Positions 47,396 through 56,402 of a DNA stretch of 64,000 bases are shown here, one piece after another. Under the pieces are notes generated by a model, which was given only the letters and a program-made list of their open reading frames with translations, made no database searches and was not told the DNA's origin. The stretch covers positions 1 to 64,000 of the forward strand of contig NZ_QSOP01000006.1 in NCBI RefSeq assembly GCF_003436275.1. The letters are read 5' to 3'. The stretch is from Collinsella sp. TM09-10AT. Lineage in GTDB: Bacteria; Actinomycetota; Coriobacteriia; Coriobacteriales; Coriobacteriaceae. The translations under genes were made by a program, and so were the position numbers. How positions within the stretch are numbered: the stretch's first letter is position 1; each line of letters starts with the position of its first letter.

Positions 47396-47935
47396 CTACT
47401 CGGCAGCAGCCTCGGTCTCGACCTCGGCGGTCTCGGCCTCGGCGACCTCAGCGGCCTCCTCGACCTCAGCATCGGCAGCGAGCTCCTCGGCGGTAACGCC
47501 GACGAGAACGACAACCTCGGCCTTGATCTCGCGGTACAGCGAGATGGCAACGGTGTGGGCACCGGCAACCTTGATGGGCTTGCCGAGCTCGACGCGCTTG
47601 CGGTCGATGTCCATACCGAGCTGATCCTTGATGGCGTCAGCGATCATAGCGGCGGTGACGGAGCCAAAGAGGATGCCCTCGTCGCCGACCTTGACGTCAA
47701 CGGTGACCTGCTTGCCCTCGAGGGCAGCCTTGGTCTCGTTGGCGGTAGCCAGACGGACGGCCTCGCGCTTGGCTATGTTGTTGCGACGCTCGTCAAGCTG
47801 CTTGAGGTTGCCCTTGGTGGCGGCAACAGCGAGCTTCTTGGGGAACAGGAAGTTCTCAGCGTAACCCTGAGCGACCTCTACGACGTCACCCTCGCCGCCC
47901 TTGCCCTTGATCTCATCGAGAAGAATAACCTTCAT
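47396..47935 (-). CDS. rplI: 50S ribosomal protein bL9
   Basis: 179 residues. The N-terminal RNA-binding domain (MKVILLDEIKGKGGEGDVVEVAQGYAENFLFPK) is typical, then the long connecting helix. The C-terminal domain is followed by an unusually acidic, alanine-rich tail (VEEAAEVAEAETAEVETEAA, about 155-179), which bL9 proteins normally lack. Last gene of the rpsF-ssb-rpsR-rplI operon. Confidence 0.94.
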   Translation of the reverse strand: MKVILLDEIKGKGGEGDVVEVAQGYAENFLFPKKLAVAATKGNLKQLDERRNNIAKREAVRLATANETKAALEGKQVTVDVKVGDEGILFGSVTAAMIADAIKDQLGMDIDRKRVELGKPIKVAGAHTVAISLYREIKAEVVVLVGVTAEELAADAEVEEAAEVAEAETAEVETEAAAE

Positions 47936-47950
47936 GATGCGTCTCCCTTC

Positions 47951-48217
47951 TTAGCCGCGGTCGCGGTTGCCACGAGAGGAAACCACGGGGACGGTGTACG
48001 GCAGGAGAGCCATCTCGCGGGCACGCTTGATGGCGTTGGCGATGTCATGCTGATGCTGCGTGCAAGCGCCAGTGACGCGACGGGGCTTGATCTTGCCACG
48101 GTCGGTCATGTACTTACGGAGAAGCTGAGTGTCCTTATAGTCGATGAACTCAGTGTTCTCCTTGCAGAACTGGCAGTACTTACGACGCGGCTGACGTGCA
48201 GAAAAATCATTAGCCAT
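47951..48217 (-). CDS. rpsR: 30S ribosomal protein bS18
   Basis: 88 residues. [19 protein letters not shown] near the N-terminus carries two cysteines typical of the zinc-binding form; [26 protein letters not shown] is the conserved core. I chose [12 protein letters not shown] as start from family length and from AAAGGTATTTTGAC upstream. An upstream in-frame extension is spurious. Confidence 0.94.
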   Translation of the reverse strand: MANDFSARQPRRKYCQFCKENTEFIDYKDTQLLRKYMTDRGKIKPRRVTGACTQHQHDIANAIKRAREMALLPYTVPVVSSRGNRDRG

Positions 48218-48289
48218 GTCAAAATACCTTTCATTTGGCAACTTCGGCGAACCGAAGCCGCCTCTCACTCAAAAATAGGTGAACAACCC

Positions 48290-48742
48290 TTAAAACGGGA
48301 TGTCCTCATCGTAGACGTCGACCGCGGGCGGCGTAGCCACCGGTGCGGCAGGACGTGCTGCGGGCGCGGGAGCTGCGGGGGCGTAACCGCCCTGATCGTA
48401 GCCACCCTGGCCACCACGGGAGCTCATAAACTCAATCTCATCGACGATGACCTCAAGCTTGCTCCTGCGCTGACCGTCGCGCTCCCAAGAGCTGTAGCGC
48501 AGCTTGCCCTCGATCGCGACCTTGTTTCCCTTTGCCAGGAAACGGCTCACGGCCTCGGCGCGGGTGCCGAACATAGTGCAGTCGACAAAGTTGGGATAGT
48601 CCTCCCACTCGCCAGTCTGCGCATTGCGGCGGCGATCGTTCACGGCGACGCCAAAGGACAGAACCTGGGTTCCGCCGGCAGTGGCGCGCAGCTCGGGATC
48701 GCGGGTGAGGTTACCGGTGATGTTCACTCGATTGATGCTCAT
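48290..48742 (-). CDS. ssb: Single-stranded DNA-binding protein
   Basis: 150 residues. OB-fold (about 1-107) with SINRVNITGNLTRDPELRATAGGTQV and SSWERDGQRRSKLEVIVDEIEF; a Gly/Pro/Ala-rich linker (GGQGGYDQGGYAPAAPAPA) leads to the acidic tip DVYDEDIPF that binds partner proteins. Located between rpsF and rpsR, the standard place for the essential SSB. Confidence 0.95.
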   Translation of the reverse strand: MSINRVNITGNLTRDPELRATAGGTQVLSFGVAVNDRRRNAQTGEWEDYPNFVDCTMFGTRAEAVSRFLAKGNKVAIEGKLRYSSWERDGQRRSKLEVIVDEIEFMSSRGGQGGYDQGGYAPAAPAPAARPAAPVATPPAVDVYDEDIPF

Positions 48743-48790
48743 TACTCACTACTTCCTCTTGGGGCACAAGCCCAGTCCAAAACGACAGTC

Positions 48791-49084
48791 TTACTCCTGG
48801 TCGTCGCGACGGACGATCATGTGGCGGACCACAGCGTCGGTGATGCGCAGGACGCGATCAAGCTCGGCGATCTGGGTGGGATCTGCGTGGAAGTTGATGA
48901 GGGTGTAGTCACCATCGGTGAGGTCGTTGATCTCGTAGGCGAGCTTGCGCTTGCCCCACTCGTCAACGGAGTCGACCTTGCCAGCGCTCTCAGCGATCGT
49001 GGTATCGATACGCTTCATAACAGCGAGACGAGTCTCGGGGTCGAGCGACGGGTCAACAAAGAACAGCAGTTCATAAGCCTTCAT
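48791..49084 (-). CDS. rpsF: 30S ribosomal protein bS6
   Basis: 97 residues. KAYELLFFVDPSLDPETRLAV and KRKLAYEINDLTDGDYTLINFHA are family signatures. The start at MKAYELL follows GAGGAGGTGACAAT. First gene of the operon; a leader hairpin lies just upstream. Confidence 0.94.
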   Translation of the reverse strand: MKAYELLFFVDPSLDPETRLAVMKRIDTTIAESAGKVDSVDEWGKRKLAYEINDLTDGDYTLINFHADPTQIAELDRVLRITDAVVRHMIVRRDDQE

Positions 49085-49110
49085 ATTGTCACCTCCTCTG
49101 GGCAAATGTG

Positions 49111-49139
49111 GCTTCAGGTCGTGAAGGTGCGCCTGAAGC
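49111..49139 (-). promoter_or_regulatory. Leader hairpin upstream of rpsF
   Basis: GCTTCAGG and CCTGAAGC pair around a 13-nt loop, 27 bases before the start. The place matches where S6:S18 autoregulatory leaders sit, but I could not confirm their conserved bulge here. The remainder of 49140-49544 shows no gene or repeat I can support. Confidence 0.35.
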
Positions 49140-49544
49140 AGGAAAAGACTTGGTAATAATATCTTTCAACCTCCCAGGCCGCAAGAATATGCAGCTACAA
49201 CCTCATGACCTCCACATATGCCCATACTCGCACGACGCTTCATGCGCATTCCAACCAAATGCTGACCAAAAGCTTGACGGATCTGTGGACAAGATACGGT
49301 GCCGTGGGGACAAGCTGAGCCAAGCCGCAGGTTAACGGGCACAAGGCTGTGGTCGCAAAATGCATACCGGTGGTTCATAACATCGCTCAAAGATTTTTAA
49401 ATTCATTGCCAAGTCGCTTATGAATACCCCTTTTGAACAATTGAGTTGATCAACCACGCTGGTCGGATGCCGTTTTTTGGCACCTCAAACCCCACTGCAG
49501 CGCCAAGCGCGGCCAAGCGTTTTAAAAAATGCCAACTTTTCTGT

Positions 49545-49572
49545 TTGCACTTTGCGATTCCTCGTGTATACT
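49545..49572 (+). promoter_or_regulatory. Promoter of the tRNA-Ser(GGA) gene
   Basis: TTGCAC and TATACT with 16-bp spacing, 16 bases before the tRNA. A near-consensus sigma-70-type promoter. Confidence 0.65.
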
Positions 49573-49588
49573 GACTTTCGCATTTAAC

Positions 49589-49679
49589 GGAGAGTTGTCC
49601 GAGTGGCCGAAGGAGCACGATTGGAAATCGTGTAGGCGTCAAAAGCGTCTCCAGGGTTCAAATCCCTGACTCTCCGCCA
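49589..49679 (+). tRNA. tRNA-Ser (anticodon GGA)
   Basis: Long variable arm (type II), acceptor GGAGAGT / ACTCTCC, anticodon loop TTGGAAA, T-loop GGTTCAAATCC, encoded CCA. Reads UCC and UCU. Confidence 0.95.
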
Positions 49680-49688
49680 GTTAATTCC

Positions 49689-49718
49689 AAAGCAGGCCTT
49701 CGAGCCTGCTTTGTTTTT
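49689..49718 (+). terminator. Terminator between the two tRNA-Ser genes
   Basis: AAAGCAGG / CCTGCTTT followed by GTTTTT. Confidence 0.8.
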
Positions 49719-49727
49719 ACCCCACGC

Positions 49728-49818
49728 GGAGGGGTGGCAGAGTGGTTGAATGCGGCGGTCTCGAAAACCGTTTGGCCTGTATAAGGTCACGAGGGTTCGA
49801 ATCCCTCCTCCTCCGCCA
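49728..49818 (+). tRNA. tRNA-Ser (anticodon CGA)
   Basis: Type II tRNA, acceptor GGAGGGG, anticodon loop TCTCGAAAA, T-arm GAGGGTTCGAATCCCTC, encoded CCA. Reads UCG. A 25-bp piece of its 3' end recurs inverted at 49884-49908. Confidence 0.95.
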
Positions 49819-49829
49819 TTTTGGTTGAG

Positions 49830-49856
49830 AAAGCTCCCGAAAACGGGGGCTTTTTT
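49830..49856 (+). terminator. Terminator after tRNA-Ser(CGA)
   Basis: AAGCTCCCG / CGGGGGCTT followed by T-run. Confidence 0.8.
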
Positions 49857-49883
49857 GGTTTAGAGTCCCTTACAAGCAAATAC

Positions 49884-50023
49884 GGCGGAGGAGGAGGGAT
49901 TCGAACCCGTCAGGACGCAAAGCGTAAAGAAAACGCGCCAGTGGCGCGTTTTTAGCGCAGCGCGGTCGGCGCAAGCCGACCGAATAAATTTTGAGCTCCG
50001 CTCAAAATTTGGACATCCCTCCT
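49884..50023. repeat. Inverted tRNA-Ser 3' fragment with a cluster of hairpins
   Basis: 49884-49908 is the exact reverse complement of the last 25 bases (without CCA) of the tRNA-Ser(CGA) just upstream. It is followed by hairpins at 49930-49953, 49963-49982 and 49986-50010. AGGAGGGAT at 49892-49900 can pair with ATCCCTCCT at 50015-50023, closing a multibranched fold. It may be an attachment-site remnant or a decayed tRNA. Confidence 0.55.
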
Positions 50024-50066
50024 ATTCAGCCACGTCCCCCATTGCTTTCGATTTCACCTTGAATCT

Positions 50067-50133
50067 CAAACATGTACATCACCCTCCAAAAACGACATTT
50101 TTCGGCATCTTTGGAGGCTGATGTACATGTTTG
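50067..50133. other. 24-bp inverted repeat hairpin before the TRIC-like gene
   Basis: The arms 50067-50090 and 50110-50133 (CAAACATGTACATCA...) match at 23 of 24 positions around a 19-nt loop. It could be a regulator site or leader structure for the downstream gene; it lies 114 bases before the chosen start. Confidence 0.5.
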
Positions 50134-50247
50134 GTACCCATGACCGTTCCCAGTCCCTACCGTTTGCCGAGCAATAGGGTCTCAATCGCCGCCAACCATG
50201 TACTATGTACGGGCATTGTTCAAACCCGAGAATCAAAGGACCTCATC

Positions 50248-50937
50248 TTGCCCGTCGTCGCCGCTATGACTGTTACTTCACACGCCTCGGATGCCATGGT
50301 CGCTATCCCATTTTGGCTCGAGATGTTCGCCGTTGTCGCGGCATCGATCTCGGGCGTGCTGGTCGCTCGCGAGCACAAGCTCGACCTGGTGGGCGCGGTC
50401 GCGCTCGCGGTGGTCTGCGGTCTGGGAGGCGGTCTTTTGCGCGATATGACGCTCCAGGTCGGCAACGTCTACATCCTCAACCAGCCCATGGCACTACCGC
50501 TCTCCATCGCCACAGCCGCCATCATCTATATCTTCCCGGCAATCGTCGATAAGCCCGAAAAACTCATTCCCCTGCTCGACATCATCTCGGTCGGCATCTA
50601 TGCAGCAACCGGCGCGGACAAGGCGTTGGTGTACGGATTTGCGCCCGCCGTATGTATCATGATGGGCTTCTTTACCGCCGTGGGCGGCGGCATGCTGCGC
50701 GACGGCTTTATGGGCGTGGTCCCGGGCATTTTCCAACGCACCAACTTCTATGCCATCGCGGCCATCGCCGGATCGGCAAGCTATGTAGCCCTCGTCATGA
50801 GCGGCCTCATGAGCAATGTTGCCGCGCTGGTCGTATGCGTTGTGGTGACCATGGGGCTGCGTTGGCTATCACTGCGCTTTGACATTAAAAGCCCTACCGA
50901 GGAAGACATCGCGCGCTTTTTGCACCGTAAAAAGTAG
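50248..50937 (+). CDS. TRIC-type (UPF0126) membrane channel family protein
   Basis: 229 residues, about seven membrane segments and an internal duplication: GGLGGGLLRDMTLQVG in the first half and TAVGGGMLRDGFMGVVPG in the second. The repeated G-G-G-x-L/M-R-D motif marks the UPF0126/TRIC family of small monovalent-cation channels. The start is TTG at 50248 after AAAGGA; an ATG 18 bases later is possible. Upstream in-frame codons overlap a hairpin. It appears monocistronic. Confidence 0.75.
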   Translation: MPVVAAMTVTSHASDAMVAIPFWLEMFAVVAASISGVLVAREHKLDLVGAVALAVVCGLGGGLLRDMTLQVGNVYILNQPMALPLSIATAAIIYIFPAIVDKPEKLIPLLDIISVGIYAATGADKALVYGFAPAVCIMMGFFTAVGGGMLRDGFMGVVPGIFQRTNFYAIAAIAGSASYVALVMSGLMSNVAALVVCVVVTMGLRWLSLRFDIKSPTEEDIARFLHRKK

Positions 50938-51006
50938 GTAGCACAGCACAACCCCTCGAAATGCAACCGAGAGATTCTTTTAGAGCGCCCGCGCGTTGGG
51001 TACCCT

Positions 51007-51031
51007 GTTAGATACCTGTCGAGTATCTAAC
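51007..51031 (+). promoter_or_regulatory. 9-bp hairpin or operator before the bactofilin-like gene
   Basis: GTTAGATAC / GTATCTAAC around a 7-nt loop, 13 bases before the ATG and touching the ribosome site. A regulator half-site pair or translational hairpin. Confidence 0.45.
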
Positions 51032-51043
51032 GAAGGATTCACT

Positions 51044-52189
51044 ATGCCTTGCAACCAAGTACCGTCGATCCGGCGCCACAAAGCGCAGGCCCGCATCACC
51101 ATCCTATTCGCGCTGATTGCGCTCGCGCTCACCGCACTTCCCACGGTGTCGTTCGCCGGCACCGACACCGCGGGAAACGTGCTCGCAACCGAAGTTGACT
51201 CAACTCCGTCCGGTATCGAAGGCGACCTGTACTGGGCCGGCCAAAGTCTCAACCTAGACGACGCCTCCATCGGCCGCGATATTATCGCGGCGGGTGAGAA
51301 CCTGTCGATTCGCGATTGCACCGTAGGCGGCGCCGTTCGTCTGGCGGCACGCACCATCGATATCGCCAAAACCGCAATCGATGGCAGCGTCACGGTGGCC
51401 GGCCAGCACGTCGTGCTCAACACCGGCAGCACCGCCAACTGTTTTTACGCGGCAGGCGAAACGGTCGCCCTGCGCGGCTCCGCCAAATCGGCGGCGCTTG
51501 CCGGCGACACCGTAACCATCGACGGCACCGTCGATGGCGATGTTGAGGTCTGGGCCGACAAGCTCATCCTGGGTAAAAACGCCCGCATCACCGGCACGGT
51601 GAACGCCCACGTCTCACAGGACCCCGAGCGGGCCGAGGGCGCCCAGGTCGGAGCTCTCAAGATCGACCGGACCGAGAACGAGAACACCTCTACGGCCAAC
51701 GACATTATCGGCGGCATCGTTGCCGCGGCGCTTTCCACCTGCTTTGTCGCCATCCTGCTTGAGCTTGTCTTTCCACGCGCAACCGCCAGCGCTGCCGGCA
51801 TGCTCCATCAGCGTCCCATGCCGCTGTGGGTAAGTGGTCTTCTGGGCACGGTCGCCGTCGCTCCCGCCGTGCTGCTGCTCATCATCTCGATTGCAGGCCT
51901 GTCGCTCGCCGCCGCCCTCATGTGCGGCGTCATCGGCATCGCTTTGGTCTCGGCGGCATTTACGGGCACCGCGGTCGCGCGCATGGTCGGACACAACCAA
52001 AACCGCTACGCCATGGCCGCCGTGGGCGGTATCGTCGCGGGCGCACTCACGGCACTTCCTCTTATGGGCAACTTTGTCAGCGGTGTAGCCTTCGTCTTCA
52101 CGCTCGGCTACGCCATCCAGATCATCTGGCGCAACGCCCACCTCAAGCCGCAGCAGCCGGCTAACACGCCAGGACTCCCCACCGCCTAG
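51044..52189 (+). CDS. Exported bactofilin-like repeat protein with C-terminal membrane domain
   Basis: 381 residues. Signal peptide (about 1-41, ITILFALIALALTALPTVSFA), then a beta-repeat region (about 55-190) with regularly spaced small residues, for example GRDIIAAGENLSIRDCTVGGAVRL and GDTVTIDGTVDGDVEVWAD, resembling polymer-forming bactofilin repeats; then about five membrane segments (230-365). Related proteins are described only as polymer-forming cytoskeletal-like. The start at MPCNQVPS follows GAAGGA. Function unknown. Confidence 0.65.
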   Translation: MPCNQVPSIRRHKAQARITILFALIALALTALPTVSFAGTDTAGNVLATEVDSTPSGIEGDLYWAGQSLNLDDASIGRDIIAAGENLSIRDCTVGGAVRLAARTIDIAKTAIDGSVTVAGQHVVLNTGSTANCFYAAGETVALRGSAKSAALAGDTVTIDGTVDGDVEVWADKLILGKNARITGTVNAHVSQDPERAEGAQVGALKIDRTENENTSTANDIIGGIVAAALSTCFVAILLELVFPRATASAAGMLHQRPMPLWVSGLLGTVAVAPAVLLLIISIAGLSLAAALMCGVIGIALVSAAFTGTAVARMVGHNQNRYAMAAVGGIVAGALTALPLMGNFVSGVAFVFTLGYAIQIIWRNAHLKPQQPANTPGLPTA

Positions 52190-52196
52190 CCGCCAA

Positions 52197-52229
52197 CCAC
52201 CACAAAAGGGCCAGGCACCTTTGTGGTGG
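52197..52229. repeat. GGGAC-core-family hairpin (ACCACCACAAAG stem)
   Basis: CCACCACAAAAGG pairs with CCTTTGTGGTGG around GCCAGGCA. Third copy of the stem found at 10767 and 11102, 7 bases past a stop codon. Confidence 0.65.
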
Positions 52230-52256
52230 CGCAAAGCAACCTGATCCCATTGCACC

Positions 52257-52296
52257 AAAAAGGGCGCCGACCATTGCGGTCGACGCCCTTTCTTAT
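52257..52296. terminator. Bidirectional terminator between convergent genes
   Basis: AAAGGGCG...CGACC pairs with GGTCGACGCCCTTT, with A-run and T-run on either side. It serves the bactofilin-like gene and typA. Confidence 0.8.
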
Positions 52297-52318
52297 TGGC
52301 AGTTATAAGCCCCAGCGC

Positions 52319-54157
<1,839 letters not shown>

Positions 54158-54274
54158 GTAGTTCCCCTATCTTCTATCCATATACAAACGGCACGCGTAT
54201 GCGGCCCGCCCAGCGATACAACGCTCAGCGGGAATATTGAGCCTTTTACCGAAAACTCGTTTATTTTAGCGATT

Positions 54275-54724
54275 TTAGATAAGAGGGGTTTCCTCACCTG
54301 CAGGTTCAGGGTCGCTCCACATAAAACCATCGCCGGCACCCATGCCCTCATACAGCACGTATGCCGAAAAACCGCTCTCGAGCGCCGTCTCAAAGAAACT
54401 CACGAGCAGGGCGTCGTGATAGCCGCCGTCAATTTCGACACAACCGGTGTAGCCGATGGCATAGCGGGCGATGCGGCCCAGGCCCTCGTCCTTAAGACCC
54501 ATCTTGTGCTCGGAGATAAAGTTGGTGGCAGCCTCGAGGCACGCCTCCTCGCCATCCTCATCGAGCGCCGCCAGATAACGGTTGGAAGCAGCGTCCTCGA
54601 TCGCCACAACTACACCCGGATTCTCGCCGGCGGCAAGGTCGTCCAAGAACGCACCAATCAGGTCACACACCATGGCGTCGAGCTCGGCGGAGACGTTACC
54701 GGCGTCCTGCATATCCTGTGCCAT
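54275..54724 (-). CDS. Hypothetical protein
   Basis: 149 residues, acidic, not recognised. Soluble by composition: no signal peptide or membrane segment. Segments AMVCDLIGAFLDDLAAGENPGVVVAIEDAA and EIDGGYHDALLVSFFETALESGFSAYVLYEG suggest a mixed alpha/beta fold. It lies 30 nt downstream of a small membrane protein gene on the same strand and so probably shares its transcript. Confidence 0.6.
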   Translation of the reverse strand: MAQDMQDAGNVSAELDAMVCDLIGAFLDDLAAGENPGVVVAIEDAASNRYLAALDEDGEEACLEAATNFISEHKMGLKDEGLGRIARYAIGYTGCVEIDGGYHDALLVSFFETALESGFSAYVLYEGMGAGDGFMWSDPEPAGEETPLI

Positions 54725-54754
54725 CTTTAGACCTTCCCATCGAGTCTGGCGTCG

Positions 54755-55141
54755 TTACAGTTCTTGTGCCTCGGCAGCGATCTTGGCGGCAGCGTCGCGG
54801 GCGCGCATCATATCCATCGCGCGCTTGTCGAGTACCTTGATCTGGCTGGTCAGCATTACTGCATCGACCACACCCCAGATTACCAAGCCTGTTGAAATCG
54901 AAAACCCAAGCGCACCAACTGTACCACGAAGGCGCGAACAGATTGCCGCGACAAGGACGGAGACGACAACCATCTTGATAAACGAGCCGCGGCGCTCGCG
55001 AAGCGTGCGGGCCTGCGTCACATAGGCAATGCGAGCCGCCTCAGAAGCCTCCGAGCGCATCTGGGCTTCACGCGCGATGGCGGCCGCTTCAGCCGATACG
55101 CGGGTACCCATCAGCGACCTCTCCGCTCGCGTGCCAGACAT
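54755..55141 (-). CDS. Small membrane protein of unknown function
   Basis: 128 residues. A charged N-terminal helix (Ala/Arg/Glu-rich, 1-52) leads to two membrane segments (about 55-72 and 79-98, FSISTGLVIWGVVDAVML) and a basic/alanine-rich tail. Its ATG comes directly after the TAA of the upstream gene (TAAATG), so the two are translationally coupled. A start at the second Met (residue 11) is possible. No family recognised. Confidence 0.6.
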   Translation of the reverse strand: MSGTRAERSLMGTRVSAEAAAIAREAQMRSEASEAARIAYVTQARTLRERRGSFIKMVVVSVLVAAICSRLRGTVGALGFSISTGLVIWGVVDAVMLTSQIKVLDKRAMDMMRARDAAAKIAAEAQEL

Positions 55142-55642
55142 TTAGAAGTCATCGGGGGAGAGCGTATGGACGAACTCGTCGAACTTCTCGAACTCCTGCT
55201 CGTCGTCGACATCCTCGGCGTGGGTGGAAACAGTGCCCAGGCGATTCATGATGTCGTCCTCCACAAACATGGGGGCATTGCTGCGCACGGCAAGGGCAAT
55301 GGCGTCACTGGGGCGGGCGTCGATCTTGCGCTCGGCGCCATCGGCCAGTACGACGATCGTCGCGTAGAACACCGGCGGCTCGGCGCGAACGATCTCGATG
55401 CGCTCGAGCTTGGCGCCCAGGGCGTCAACGGTATCGAGCAGCAGGTCATGGGTAATCGGGCGCTCGGCGCGGCCGCTATCGATGCCGCGGCTGATGGCAG
55501 CAGCTTCAAACGAACCAGTCTGAATGGAAAGGGAGCGCAGTGGCGCGGGCGAGTCCGATTTGCTGCAGCGCTCGCGAAGCACGATAAGCGATGGCACGGG
55601 ACCGGCGGCCATGACGATGGTCTCTATGTCGACACGAACCAT
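55142..55642 (-). CDS. Bifunctional nuclease (BFN/DUF151) family protein
   Basis: 166 residues. The conserved region RPITHDLLLDTVDALGAKLERIEI, then FYATIVVLADGAERKIDARPSDAIALAVRSNAPMFV, is the hallmark of the DUF151 fold, proposed to have nuclease activity. The C-terminal DVDDEQEFEKFDEFVHTLSPDDF is acidic. ATG at 55642 follows GGAGGTGTTCC. First gene of the three-gene run. Confidence 0.85.
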   Translation of the reverse strand: MVRVDIETIVMAAGPVPSLIVLRERCSKSDSPAPLRSLSIQTGSFEAAAISRGIDSGRAERPITHDLLLDTVDALGAKLERIEIVRAEPPVFYATIVVLADGAERKIDARPSDAIALAVRSNAPMFVEDDIMNRLGTVSTHAEDVDDEQEFEKFDEFVHTLSPDDF

Positions 55643-55754
55643 GGAACACCTCCGGTACGTAGCGGTTAACACGCGGCAGCCCGCCGCATTGAATAGCTAT
55701 ACTACCCAATCTTTCGCCCAGCACACAAAACCAAAATGAGATTTATCGCAGACA

Positions 55755-55790
55755 AGAAAAAAGCCCCGAGGCAATTGCCCCGAGGCTCTT
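55755..55790 (-). terminator. Terminator of the tRNA Ile-Ala cluster
   Basis: AGCCTCGGGGC / GCCTCGGGGCT followed by T6 on the minus strand. Confidence 0.85.
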
Positions 55791-55801
55791 CACAGTTTTG
55801 A

Positions 55802-55878
55802 TGGTGGACCTGACAAGATTCGAACTTGTGACCTCCCGGTTATCAGCCGGACGCTCTAACCAACTGAGCTACAGGTCC
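55802..55878 (-). tRNA. tRNA-Ile (anticodon GAT)
   Basis: 77 nt with encoded CCA, acceptor GGACCTG, anticodon loop CTGATAA. Identical in the coding part to the copy at 56026-56102. Confidence 0.95.
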
Positions 55879-55882
55879 ATCA

Positions 55883-55958
55883 TGGTGGAGGTTAGGGGGA
55901 TCGAACCCCTGACCTCAGGCTTGCAAAGCCCGCGCTCTCCCAGCTGAGCTAAACCCCC
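55883..55958 (-). tRNA. tRNA-Ala (anticodon TGC)
   Basis: 76 nt with encoded CCA, acceptor GGGGGTT, anticodon loop TTTGCAA, T-arm AGGGGTTCGATCCCCT. Confidence 0.95.
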
Positions 55959-55969
55959 ACGGAGACAGT

Positions 55970-56014
55970 AATAAACACCCCAGCGGCGACTCGGCTCTCG
56001 CTGGGGTGTTTATT
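55970..56014 (-). terminator. Hairpin between tRNA-Ile and tRNA-Ala
   Basis: The perfect 16-bp stem AATAAACACCCCAGCG with its complement around 13 nt. It might end the upstream tRNA-Ile transcript or be a processing signal. Confidence 0.55.
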
Positions 56015-56025
56015 GCGAAAGAAAG

Positions 56026-56102
56026 TGGTGGACCTGACAAGATTCGAACTTGTGACCTCCCGGTTATCAGCCGGACGCTCTAACCAACTGAGCTACAGGT
56101 CC
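56026..56102 (-). tRNA. tRNA-Ile (anticodon GAT), second copy
   Basis: Same 77-nt sequence as 55802-55878. The two flank tRNA-Ala, suggesting a local duplication. No rRNA genes are near. Confidence 0.95.
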
Positions 56103-56149
56103 ATCGCGCAAGGGATATATTAGACGAGTCGTTACGCGCGCGTCAACAA

Positions 56150-56336
56150 CTTTTTTGAAAATCTTTGGAGGGTGTTCGCCCTGGCCGCACGGCGGCATGT
56201 GAAGTCGCCTGCTCGGACAGTCCTGACTCGCGCAGAGAGCACATTAAGTGCTCTCTGGCTCGTGCGGAACTCGCGATCGACTTCACATGCCGCCGTGCGG
56301 CCGGGGCGTACGCGAGTCCCAAAGTTTTCAAAAAAG
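56150..56336. repeat. 187-bp foldback element between tRNA-Ile and gyrA
   Basis: A perfect 25-bp stem (56183-56207 with 56278-56302, starting GGCCGCACGGCGGCATG) is nested between an outer stem (CTTTTTTGAAAA / TTTTCAAAAAAG) and an inner one (AGAGAGCAC / GTGCTCTCT). Near-symmetrical overall. Open frames over it are by-products of the palindrome. It lies 67 bases past the gyrA stop. Confidence 0.65.
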
Positions 56337-56402
56337 CGGTCGACGCGCAGTGCGCCGACCGCCGATATATGGGGTCTGATATTTTCTACCAGCTAGGGCC
56401 TC

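Noticed and set aside
49111..49139. Firm call of an S6:S18 leader
   Set aside because: A hairpin is present in the right place but the conserved bulge motif was not convincingly seen, so only a leader hairpin is listed.
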